NCBI GenBank assembly: GCA_024516035.1
Contig: CM044958.1
Location: 42,637,743 to 42,701,742 of the forward strand
Direction of reading: 5' to 3'
Length of the DNA: 64,000 bases
DNA from: Bactericera cockerelli
Taxonomy: Eukaryota > Arthropoda > Insecta > Hemiptera > Triozidae
In this document: positions 50,041-60,952 of the stretch, piece after piece
Position numbering within the stretch: the stretch's first letter is position 1
How the letters are laid out: every line of letters starts with the position of its first letter
Position numbers and translations under genes: made by a program
Notes under the pieces: generated by a model
What the model was told of the DNA's origin: nothing
Databases searched by the model: none
What the model saw: only the letters and a program-made list of their open reading frames with translations

Positions 50041-50420
50041 TCAATGGGTAGTCCACCAGGAGCGGGTCATATGATCAAGTCTCCTGGTGTTTTAACTTCA
50101 GGAACGGATCCGAAGATCAAGTCTCCTGAAGTTGTTTTGGTTCATAGTGTGGGGAGGCAATTTTATGAAGGACTCTGATGTCCATCTTTTTCTCTCCCGT
50201 GGCTATCCCCCTTGGTGGTCCAATGGATTTTTCCATAGGAAAACACTTTCGGGGGTACGGATGAATCCGAACAGCCACTTGGTCACATTATGAACCATTA
50301 GGTATGTCAACAGAGTTTTCATGGGACAATGTCCCACTACTTATAGAGAAGGTGTCTCTATGCTTCTGTTGACATACTCGTATATCAACATACGAGGTAT
50401 GTTGACATACGTAATTATAA
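50041..50420 (+). repeat. Cluster of hairpins of unknown origin
   Basis: Two adjacent hairpins share the linker GATCAAGTCTCCTG: CACCAGGAG (50054-50062) with CTCCTGGTG (50081-50089), and ACTTCAGGA (50095-50103) with TCCTGAAGT (50124-50132). Further right, GTATGTCAACAGA pairs with TCTGTTGACATAC (50302-50314 and 50365-50377), and TCAACATAC pairs with GTATGTTGA across a 3-base loop (50385-50405). There is no open frame. The stems differ in sequence while the linker is conserved, which is unlike simple tandem repetition. Confidence 0.65.
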
Positions 50421-50667
50421 TCTTAATATATAAATGTCAAAGTCACTCACTGACCACTGACCACTGACCACTGACTGATCATCGCTCTACAGCCCAAACC
50501 GTAAGTCCTAGGAAGCTGAAATTTGGTAGTAGCTTTGTCTTATAGTCTAGATGTGCAATAAGACGGGATTTTTCGAAATTCCCACTACAACACCTGCCAT
50601 TGGCGAAAAAGGATTTTTTGCTTTCACGGCCATGCCTCGGCCCGCAAAGCGGGCGACAGCCTGCTTG
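50421..50667 (+). mobile_element. Helitron, upstream member of a tandem pair
   Basis: It starts TCTTAATATATAAATGTC after host A, contains the CTGACCA repeat near its 5' end, and has the hairpin GCCCGC-AAA-GCGGGC at 50640-50654. The terminus reads CTTG instead of CTAG (50664-50667), followed by 5 bp and the next copy. The changed terminus may reflect mutation or readthrough during replication. No coding sequence. Confidence 0.8.
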
Positions 50668-50672
50668 TATCT

Positions 50673-50902
50673 TCTTAATATATAAATGTCAAAGTCACTG
50701 ACCACTGACTGATCATCGCTCTACAGCCCAAACCGTAAGTCCTAGGAAGCTGAAATTTGGTAGGTAGCTTTATCTTATAGTCTAGATGTGCAATAAGACG
50801 GGATTTTTCGAAATTCCCACTACAACACCTGCCATTGGCGAAAAAGGATTTTTTGCTTTCACGGCCATGCCTCGGCCCGCAAAGCGAGCGACAGCCCGCT
50901 AG
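50673..50902 (+). mobile_element. Helitron, downstream member of a tandem pair
   Basis: Same family: 5' TCTTAATATATAAATGTC, hairpin GCCCGC-AAA-GCGAGC with one mismatch (50875-50889), and a canonical CTAG end at 50899-50902 followed by T. It has fewer CTGACCA repeats than the upstream copy. Non-autonomous. Confidence 0.83.
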
Positions 50903-51138
50903 TGTAATTATAGTATGTAATTCTTTTCTCATAGTACCACGTGTAATTTTACGCGATCAACATATAAATTTTTCACCCAACATTTTTTCTTTTCCTTTTC
51001 AAATGATGTAGAGGCTAACAAACACAATACCGCCATTTTTCTCTTTTTTATATTTTGTGCGGACTGCACTCGATACATTTTTAAACTAGGGCAGCTCGAA
51101 CTTGACGCAACAGTCGTTAGAACAGAACTGAAGTTGGA

Positions 51139-51400
51139 TTTTTTTTTTTTTTTTAAGTGGGGTTTAACGTCGCTTTCAACTGCCATGGTCATATCACGAC
51201 GGGGTTTTTTACCCTCCATTCGCAGGAAATTCACAAACCTGCTATCACATTGATACGCCAGCCATGAGGGTGGGGCCGGAAAAAGCCAGCGTCACAGAAT
51301 TTGAAATGGCTACCCATTCCAAGTCTTAACCTCGCTGATGTCGCTTAAAAATTGTGTTTCTGAAGGGAACCGTGTATTCAACATGCCCATCACAGCTGGC
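51139..51400 (-). mobile_element. 5S-rRNA-derived SINE, copy A
   Basis: On the minus strand the first 116 nt (51400 down to 51285) align end to end with eukaryotic 5S rRNA: GCCAGC start and GCTGGC end pair as helix I, TTGAATACACGGTT matches the helix II/loop region, TTTAAGCGACATCAGCG the box A region, and ACTTGGAATGGGTAGCC the box C region. The 3' part is an unrelated body with GCAGGTTTGTGAATTTCCTGC, then TTGAAAGCGACGTTAAACCC and a poly-A tail (plus T run 51139-51154). An 8-bp TTGGATTT flanks both sides as a possible TSD. The 5S head supplies an internal pol III type 1 promoter in this class (SINE3). Copy B is at 57052. Diverged, so old. Confidence 0.78.
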
Positions 51401-52132
51401 TAGTTTTGGATTTCTAGTTGATACAAATCGAGCGTGGTGGAGTGATCATCCAACTTTTCCTAATGTCGATGACAAATCGATCGTAATGGCCAGCTTTAGC
51501 TTATTGCCAATGACAACAACATTAATTCCCTATAGTTTATCCAATCCGCTCGAACATAAGGATCAAAATGTAAAATTGAAAATTTTAGATAATTTTATTA
51601 ATCATGAGAGAAACAATGACCTAATTTATCAGTTCTGGGAGGAACATAAACCAAAATGATGTGAGTCTCTTCTAATGAAGCATACAACGTATTATGTTTG
51701 ATACAATGTATTATATATTGATCATCTAATAGGTCTGCCCACATAGTATATCATTCTGCAAAGTCCAAACAATAGTCCTATATGTACCATCTTTGTTTTT
51801 TGGGGGTGGTCTGTCTTTTCTTTTTATCGCAAGTTTTATCTTTTATATCACAATGTCTTCCTAGTATACATTTTGTTGTTTTGTTTCTCATGAATTTTAT
51901 ATTTCTGCTATCAGTGAGAACATGTTGTATAAAGAAGTTGTCAATTTGTTTTCTTATTAAAACTTTCTTGCTTTCGCTTTCTTTGTTCTGAGAAAGGGGA
52001 AATAGATTCATTTCCAGTTTTTTTCTTCAACTTTCTTTCCTACATTTTATATCTTCCAAGTTTTTTATCTGTCTCTTTATGAATATTTTTTATGTCAATT
52101 TGACGTTATCAGAATCACATATTTAACTTATT
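51401..52132. other. AT-rich non-coding DNA with small open frames
   Basis: The plus-strand frame at 51354-51659 partly overlaps the SINE in antisense and is not supported as a gene. A minus-strand frame at 51778-52011 is K-rich. Nothing is recognised. Confidence 0.45.
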
Positions 52133-52667
52133 TTGGGTTGCCTCCACTCTTTTTACATTCTACTAAAAGGAACATTGAGAGAGAGAAAAAAAAAGCATGG
52201 TGAAAATATTGTTGGAGACATTGTCTCCTTAGTACCTGATACTTCTACATCTTCCTCTGCAACTAAACACACGAACACAACTTCAAGTAAATTGAAATCA
52301 ACACCTCAGGCATGGTCACACTAAGAACTTAATTACTAAAAGGAACGTTTAAACAAGTTGAATAGTTAGTTAAAATCGTTTCGACAACGCCTCTCCCTTG
52401 ATTATAGTTACAGAACAAGTAGAACTTTGGCCTAACGACCCTGACCTCAAAACCCTTGCAGAGCTAAAGGCTTTATCAAAACCAACATCTCCGTGTTTAA
52501 CACACCAGACATGCAATCACATACGTAAGCTCTCTGAAAGTTTAGAACAAGAAACAAATAGAGAAACAGAAATCACGTCTCCAGGCCTTTGTAAATCTTC
52601 AAATGTAGATTCCGCTTGTTATGTACGTGTAGAATCTGTGAATTATGCATTCGAGTCTATTTACTAG
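52133..52667 (+). pseudogene. Unassigned protein-like frames, possible exon pair
   Basis: Two nearby plus-strand frames have mixed, non-random composition: 52133-52324 (S/T-rich, SLVPDTSTSSSATKHTNTTS) and 52410-52667, the latter following an acceptor-like CCTCTCCCTTGATTATAG (ends 52407) and containing VELWPNDPDLKTLAELKALS. A stop and about 85 bp separate them and I see no good donor at the end of the first, so a spliced gene is not demonstrated. There is no recognised domain. Confidence 0.25.
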
Positions 52668-55600
52668 GTATACGTGCAGTAGGCAAAGTTTCTCAGCATA
52701 CGCAAATATGTACAACGTTCTTGCTTTATTGTTTTTCTTTTGTTATATTCCTGTTGGAATGATTGCCATTTTGCACGATTAATAAGGTTTGCAGTAGAAA
52801 TTCTAAACGGAGAGTAGTGGGGGAATTTGTAAATTAACAATAATAAAAGACATGAATAAGAGATTCTTTCCTCCTTATACAGAGAAAAACCTTTTCATCT
52901 ATAGTAGAGATGATACATTCATAGAGCAATTTAACCGTATGGCTATTTTTAGTACATAGGAAAGTAATTATATCTAGATGTCCTGTCAGTTGTTCCAGGC
53001 AGGTACCCATGTTGACATGACAAATTGTCCTCCCAGCTGTAGCAGGACAATGTAAACCCAAGGACTTGTTGTCCTGGGTCCCAACGCACTCCAGCTTGCG
53101 GGCAAGTGTCCTGATAATTGTTTTAATTGTTTTCATCGCTTGAGTCCTCAACGATGACAATTAGGACTCAGAAAGTTTATACAAAGACTAATCCAGTTGT
53201 GGTGCTGTCAAGACAAGGATGATTTTGTCTACAATGAAAATTAACACCAATTCTGGTGTACATTTTCGGTGTAACGTTTTTTTTTTCCACTGAAGATCTC
53301 CCTGATTTCTAAGACACAGGTTGGCGACCGCTGGCCTACTCTTGCAGCAGCATGAATTAAGCGTACAAAACATACTGAACTGAATAATATATGCCGGCAT
53401 TTGAGAATACGTAGCCTCTTCCAGGCTAATGCCTTTCTGTTTTTACAGATTGTGAGGACAAGCCGGAAAAAAGGTCATTTTCATCCCTCCTGCAGATCGT
53501 CCCCCACTCCGAAGCAGATATATTCAGGGCAGATATTGTTTTCCTTGGAAATTATACCTTTTTCATAATTCTCTTTGAAAAAACAAATGGACGAGATATG
53601 ACTTAAGGGTAAAGCGGATTTTTCACGGGAAAGTCAGAATACATATCTACTCGTACAGTTAGAATCAGAACACATAAGGCTTTGAGAGAGCTACCTACCT
53701 CAGTTATGAGTTATGAAGAGAGGTATGGGGTAAGCTTAACTTTGTTCACAAGATTAGAATTTGGAGATCTTTTAGCACGCATGATCATCATTTTTTATGT
53801 TTTAAAGATTTTCTAACAACATAGAGTAAATTTAAGAGATATCGTTTTTTTTTTTTTTTTTTTTTTCTTCTCAATTCTTTTCGACTATACATAGGTGACG
53901 ATGAAAAAAATATACGTTTCCCAAGAGTCTTTCAGAATGCAGTCAGCACTGGGACACTCTTTCATCCCCATCATCACACAACCCCCCCTCCCTCCTACCT
54001 TCCCTAACAAAGAGAAGACAGGAAGAGAAGGAAAAGGAATTTGTTCAAAGGACATCGTAATGTAAAGTTAATAACAAAAGACACAGGATAAAAAGCTCCC
54101 AGCACAAAGAGCTTTCAATTGTACATTCTCAGTCCATTCGAAATAAACCAAATCGAGGCTTTCATAATATTTTTTGTACAAAAAACAAGAACGAGAAGAA
54201 AAGTTGGGGTTGAAAAAAAATAAATATATTAGCACCCTTAAAAATATATTATTCGGCACCTTCAGTACATTTTCCTCACTCGCTCCCTCACATTTTATTC
54301 TAGGGAGTTGTGTCCTTATCAACCTCTTTCGTAAAATTTACCTCCCAAACACAATAACACGTGGGAAAACATCCAGATAAAAGATAAAATACTTGCGATA
54401 TCTTATATTAGCTATTCTGGGAAGTAATAATGTGAGCAAAGAAAATGAAAAGAACTTTGCTGTGGTTCTGTAGCAAGACGTGATTTATGAGTGGCATTGG
54501 GCTGGCATACCACAGCTCGTATATGGACCAGAAGGATATATTAAATTTCATTTGAAATTACTTTTCTTTTCTCAAGTAGGTAAGTTAACAAACCTCCGTA
54601 CTCAGCAATCAGTTTCACCGACGAAGCATTTTGCTATCCTATTTGCGTCCTGAATCTACTTTTTTTTTCTCCCAAGAAGAGAATCTCACTGCGGGATATT
54701 AAATTATAATATTATTCCCAACCTAAAAACAAGAAGAGAGAGAGAGAGAAAAAACAACAACAACACGGAGGGTAAAAAAGTTTCTCCCCTGAAAACAAAA
54801 GGTCCTGGAATTAAAAGTGGTCGCAGAATTAACCTGTCCTCAATGTGAGCATCCTGGGGATGTGAGGGATCAAGGGATGTGGAGCTGTCGTCACCCGAGG
54901 CATGTCCATATTGTCCATACATACAGGTAGGTACGAGTACGTTGACCTTTACTAAGTCCAGAGTGTAGTGACGAGGCGAATAATTAACTGTCCAAGAGAA
55001 GTTAATCCTGATAATATAAAACATGCTTATTGCACAATAATATTCAACACCAAAAGCTACCAACTATTCCAGCAATAGAGGGCGAGATTCCTAGGCTTCC
55101 AATTAGGTAAGAGTAATATAATGTAAAAACTTTGAGTTAAAATCCAGGGTAACAAATGACACACAACTGAAGTTATCAATAATAATCAACATCATAATCA
55201 CGCCTTGTTGAAAGCAATATTTATTCTACGATATATTGGAAATGTGGTCGCAAAATGAACAATAACTAAACACCCTCGATCCCCTATACGCTATAACCTA
55301 CTTAGGAACATTCAATGATATGCCAATATTTCTATCTTTAATTTAATGTCAGCATTATTGAAATAATCAAATTTGCAACACAAATAACAAATAACCTAAG
55401 CCCATTATTGTTCTACTGGTCATGAAGGGATCAGGGACAGCAGCTGCCCTGTCTACACTGGGATCAGTTTTAATAAAAATAAATCCCGCAGGTTTTGATC
55501 TCCTCGTGTCACAGAGCGATGATTTCACGGGCGACTGTTCAGTGCTTGGAGCAGGAGATTATTTCATTTAGAAGATAAATACTACTCCATGAGAAAGTGC

Positions 55601-57051
55601 AATGTTGCAAAACGAGCTTTGGGGGCAGCCATTGTGACGTCATAGAGGAAGAGACAAGGAAACCTAGAGTTGAGAGCAGAAGTTGGGAACGGATTCTCCA
55701 AAGCTAATGATTTATCTATCATCAGGTGAAAATTTGTTGTGAATATTTTGGTAGTTCGCATCTTTAACTTCAATTTTCAATTCTAGAGGTTTTACATAAC
55801 AGAGGTATCAGTCTATCGCTCTAGTAACAATCAGCTGAAATTGTAATGGTCTGATTAAGTATTTAAACGAAAAATATTTAAATTAAAACAGTAAGATATT
55901 TACCTATCATTTACTGGAACCTTTAATTTAGGTAAAAGCGGGTCAGGGCCAAGGACTGAACAGATCTCAAAGGTTCAGATGTGACAACATTGTATGGGCG
56001 TATGGTTAATATTTTTGGTAAGAAGGAGGGGTGGGGTGGGTAGAACAGTGGCCCTTCAGTAGAAATAAAATCTAGTCTTGAGTAAATAGAGTTGTTATTG
56101 TTAATGACACGGAATTGCTCGGGCGGTTTTGCACAAACAGAGTTTGGGATTATGCGTATGCTGCTGTTTTTGAAAATAATTATATGAGTGGAGTGTTTCT
56201 AGATGGTGCTTTGAGGATGTGAATTGCTGAATTGATTTCAAAGAAAATTACATTAAGATTTCGAGTTCCTCAGCAAATTTCCATTTCTACCGTCCTCCAT
56301 ATCAATACAACACTTGAGTAACTTACCATCACCACGTTAATGTAAATCTACTTCTCACCGCAAGAATATTTGTCCAATTAATGAACTGCTCATCTACTTG
56401 TTTTTTTTTTACAAACTAATTTTAGCTCATGAGATTCTTGATTTTTTTTTTTTTTTTTAATAATAGTTTAATAGTTTATTTATTTATTTTCTTTATAAAG
56501 AACATTTATACAAAGGTACTTCTCCTAAGCTTTGAAGAGCTTCTAAGAGATTCAAGAAATACAACGCAAATGACAGGAAGTAATATTAAAGCAGTAACCA
56601 CAAGTTAATAATAATCTTTCCACAGAAATTCCGGTTAAAAAGTTCTTTTTACTAGCAAACTGTTACAATTAAGAGAAGAAAATGCGGAGAAAAAATCCAA
56701 AGAAAAATGTAAAGTAATCAATCTTAGTTTACATAATTATAATTTCCGAACAATAAGTGAATGATTAACAGAATCCGCATCAATCAAGCAAGAAACCCAA
56801 CCAGGTAATTAGGGACGGTGAGAAAATTCCTGTTATACAATCCAGGGATATCCTGAAACTTGGAGCCTTGATGGTGAGTAATATCTTTCATTTTTTTTTT
56901 TTTTAATTTTTTTTTTTTTTTTTTTTTTAATTTTCAGTGTAGGAGGGAACGTTGTATTGATTTTTAGCAGCTTAATTTAACTAAATTATTAAATATATAT
57001 TTTTTGTCAGAGATCATCGTTTTTGGACTTTTTTGTTTATATGTTTTAGGC
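52668..57051. other. Non-coding DNA with poly-T tracts and GC-richer patches
   Basis: T runs lie at 53846-53867, 56441-56458 and 56891-56928. GC-richer patches lie at 52960-53110, 54800-54910 and 55430-55560. TGACGTCA occurs at 55635-55642. A minus-strand frame at 52834-53160 lacks a known motif. No gene is called. Confidence 0.45.
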
Positions 57052-57274
57052 TTTTTTTTTTTGGTTTAACGACGCTTTCAACTACATGGTCATATCACGA
57101 AGGGGGTGTTACCCTCCATTCGCAGGAAACTCACAAACCTGCTACCCACATTAACCTCACCCAGCCTGGGTTGGGCCGGAATGCCAGCATCACGAAGTCT
57201 TCACCTCGCTGGACGTTTCTTAACTTCGGTGATCCAACGAGAACCGATGCATTCAACGCGCCATCGACGCTGGC
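57052..57274 (-). mobile_element. 5S-rRNA-derived SINE, copy B
   Basis: On the minus strand the head (57274 down to 57183, 92 nt) matches 5S rRNA closely: TTGAATGCATCGGTTCTCG, GATCACCGAAGTTAAG and CGTCCAGCGAGGTGAAGACT are recognisable block by block. Relative to copy A about 24 nt around box C are deleted, yet the terminal GCTGGC pairing partner is retained. The body with GCAGGTTTGTGAGTTTCCTGC and the end GAAAGCGTCGTTAAACC plus poly-A (plus T run 57052-57062) match copy A. TAGGCTT abuts both sides as a likely 7-bp TSD. The long plus-strand frame here is antisense to the SINE and is discounted. Confidence 0.83.
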
Positions 57275-59490
57275 TAGGCTTGTTTATTTATATGCTAAAC
57301 GTCAATGGGATAATCTTGACCATCCACTAATACGAAACAGAAAATTTCCATTAAAAAATAATGAAGAAGTGGAAAAATTGATAGATCCAGGGGAAAACAG
57401 GTATCTTGTCTTGAACTACATGATGTCCAGCTGATGCAGCTATTACAAGTCCCAAATATTCAACTGCGCACAATGTATATTTACAATCTATACATACCTA
57501 CACACACATGACAATCTCTGTCCCTGCCTTCATAATTATCTAGTACAAACAATTTCCCGGATTACAAAATTCGATGGGGATTCTTACAAAGTAACCATCT
57601 GATACGCCAGCACAGGAAATTAGTTCGCATGCAGCGTACAGTACACATCGTGGGAAAGAGACAAACAGGTAAATATTTACAGCCATCTGCCGTCTTTGAA
57701 CCGACCAAACCTGACTTCCCCAGGGATTCGACTCGGATGTGCTCCAAATACTCACTCGTACGTGCTATTTTACCTAGCTAAGCGTTTCATAGGTTTTGAA
57801 AAATTCTACATAGTCCTGAGGTAAATTTCTTGGTAAATTAAAAATTATGTGTGATTATCTAGGATAAGTCTTCTGCTTTTTTGACAACAGGAACACTTTT
57901 GCGATATTTTTGCGATGAATCCATCTCAATTTTTAAATGGCTATGTTCCACAATTAAAATAGAAGTACGCCCCTGTATAATTAATTAATTATGTAAAACA
58001 AGCGCTTAAAACCTCTTTTCTCATGAGGTATGAGTCAACACCCACCGTGACCGTTTAATGTAACAAGTCGAAATAATTTCGACTCACACTCGCATTTTAC
58101 GTCAGTATACTATTGTCTCTTAATTAACAGGTGTGTACTTATCTACTCATACATAACAGTGTTTCTCTGCTCACAGATCAATTTGAGAGCTGGAAAAAAC
58201 AACTTTTTGAGAGCTTTTCTGAGGCTCAATCATTACCAATTTTGAATATACATACTGTGGTCTGTATTGTAGCCTGCCCATCCCGTAGTAGGCCTCTCCT
58301 CTAGGTTCGTCTTTTTTAATGTCAAAAATGGGTGCACTTACCCAGAGCTTCTTGTAAGAATATTAGCTCCAGGTCTTAATGTACTATTAGACTGTGAAAT
58401 CAACGGTTTCTTAAAACCAAAGAACATAATAATTATGAAGAAGAGCTCATGTTCAAAAATTATGCTGAGTGCTCGCCCACAGCTCTCTGGTGGTTCTATC
58501 ATTCATTAACCCTTTTGGTATGCTTTTCTTTCCTTGGATAGGAATCACTGGACAGGGTCACCCAGAATTGATCCGGTCACTTTGATCTCTTACCCGATGG
58601 GTTCTGCTTGGTGTGAAAATGACTAAAAAAGGTCTGAATTTTAGCAACACATAGTACTAATAGAAGAACCTGGCTGAATAATGAAGATAACCAAAATTCT
58701 TCAATTATTTGAAATGCTATATTTTGTAAAATAAATGTTGGAGGGGCTTAAAACATAAGAAGGCAACATTTCGATGAGTTTCTTTATTATTATCAACATA
58801 ATGTGGCTATCATTTTGCTCTTCAATTTTTATATAAATTCAATTCTATTCTTTATTTTACATCTTTTTATTTAAATTGGTTGGTTTACATATAAATATAT
58901 CTAATATGAAGCTAACAATTGTGAACTATATCCCACCAGGGATTTTGAATAAATAAATAAATATGCAGCTCAATTTTATACCCATGGACCTCAACGGGTT
59001 AGGACCAGGGGCCGTTGTATCACATGGGTGACTCCCCTGGGGGGTCCTAAGGACACCCATCCATCTCCAGAGGGACTGTTGTATACATGGTGGTGAGATG
59101 TTAATCTCAAAGTCTTGAGCATACAACGTGTACTACAACAGTTCTGAGGGTGTGAGGACTCATTAATAATGTTGTTGCTTGTGGGGCTAGAGTTCTGGGA
59201 CATGGGAAGTTTTCAGGACGGTACAGGGACCCGTTAGATATTTTGGTCTGAGTAAGAGATTATCTATTTGATATATGCATCTGTGTGCTTTGATAATGTT
59301 ATTCTACTTTAAGTTTTGTCTAAAGAAAGTTCTAAAGTCTAGAAAAGGGGGACTATTTAAATTGTCTAGTTGAATATCATGTTTGCATTAAACCATAATA
59401 CCAATCAGTAGGCTTGAAAAATATTTTTTACTGATTGCTTAAATATTGACTTTCTAGACAACAATAAGTTTCAATGGACAACATAACAAT
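57275..59490. other. AT-rich non-coding DNA
   Basis: TTGAATAAATAAATAAAT at about 58944-58961 and AATTCTATTCTTTATTTTAC at about 58836-58860 look like retroelement tails without identifiable bodies. A GC-richer patch lies at 58975-59230. No gene. Confidence 0.45.
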
Positions 59491-60139
59491 ACAGGGTGGA
59501 CCAAAAAAACGTTTACACCCGTTAATGGTAGATTACTGAGGACATTTCCAGGCCGGATCTGCAATCCGTTTTTTTCGGATTCGCCTTCGTAACTGCACAA
59601 AGTGATTTTTTGCAACTTTCCGAAAAAGTCCGACTTTGGTTTATTCTTCAGGTCAGTACTTTTTTCCTGTTTAAGATGAGTTGATTCTGAACAATTTTGC
59701 AGAAAGCCAACAAAATTTCGATGTTTCTAGCTACACTACTTTGTTTTTTACGATTTGGTTTGTCATATTTTTTTACACCTGAACAGAAAAAAACACCAAA
59801 AAAATTTTTTTTACTAAATAAAACACTCGACATTTGTCCGAACAAATTTTGGCACAGACATGGGCAAGTTTGATAAAAGTTGGCGGCCGCCCCGAGGATG
59901 CTAAAAAATAATTTTACGATTTTTTATCACGTGATCTTCTGGGAAAAATTATTAGATGTTTGCCAAAAACTCTTCAAAAATCCTAAGAGTTTTCTAGCTG
60001 TAGACTGTGTAAGGGCGTCTTGTATTGTTTACAAAAATTGTTTACATTGCTTTTTTTGAATACCGCGGTCTCACATGCCTTCATCAGCCAGTTTAGGAAA
60101 ATTCAAATGATAAATTTTGTGCTTCTCAGATTGTCAGTG

Positions 60140-60205
60140 GTGTTAGCAAGATGTGGTAGTGCTAAGACTGTTGGTCGTATGACCGAAGTTCAATTCTCGA
60201 CGGTC
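60140..60205 (+). repeat. tRNA-like segment inside the third palindromic element
   Basis: GTTAGCAAGATGTGGTA (A-box-like, about 60142-60158) is followed by GAAGTTCAATTCTCG (B-box-like, 60185-60199). No acceptor stem pairing; probably a SINE head. Confidence 0.45.
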
Positions 60206-60714
60206 AATATTATTTTAATTATCAAAAAAATCTGATGGAATATTTTATTCATACCTGTATCTGACCTGTTGTAACACCAACAACTTATGATTTTTTTTGT
60301 GGTAATACCATCTGTAAATTGAGTTATATCAGATACTATTGGTATCACAATACACATAATTATTATTCATGTAAGCCCCTGAGAGACTGCCTTGATAATG
60401 TAATGATGGTTTTCTTATGCTTCCCTACGAGAAAAAAAAAAACTAGCGAATTTTCCAAACGAAAATAGAATTTATGAAATAAATCCAGGTAAATATGTAG
60501 GTAGGCTCTTCTATCATAAACAATACTAATTAAATAACAAAATATTTACCGATTTCCAACTCTTAATAGAAGTCTTGAAAAGAACAAGATAATATTTTGT
60601 AAAATTAATAAACTTTTGCAGTCTTTATTATGTTTTATACTATTTTGATATAAACAAAAAGGTATTTAAAAAAACATTTTGTGTTAGTATGTTCAATGAG
60701 AAACGATTAGACGC

Positions 60715-60765
60715 GCACGATTAGCTCAGTGGTAAGCTAGTCCACCCGGTCCGAACGCCAGAGCC
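60715..60765 (+). repeat. tRNA-like half with strong A box
   Basis: TTAGCTCAGTGGTA (60721-60734) is an excellent tRNA D-arm/A box, but a proper B box does not follow at tRNA spacing (GGTCCGAACGCC only). Truncated SINE or tRNA relic. Confidence 0.4.
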
Positions 60766-60903
60766 AGCAAAAAATTCATGACTACAAAATTAAAAAGACT
60801 GTTGCCATTTTTTATCCATAGTACACACTATGGATTCTCCTCACACAAATTTTTGAAACCAATGGTGACTTTAGTACCTTAGTTCTAACTCAGAACCTTC
60901 TTG

Positions 60904-60904
<1 letters not shown>

Positions 60905-60952
<48 letters not shown>
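60905..60952. repeat. CT microsatellite
   Basis: About 22 consecutive CT units. An open frame of alternating S and L results from it. Confidence 0.95.

Noticed and set aside
51285..51400. Functional 5S rRNA gene
   Set aside because: Heavily diverged and fused to a non-5S body with poly-A tail; not in a 5S array.
57033..57434. 133-codon plus-strand frame
   Set aside because: Its first half is antisense to the 5S-derived SINE; the resemblance to the frame at 51354-51659 comes from the shared SINE, not from a protein.
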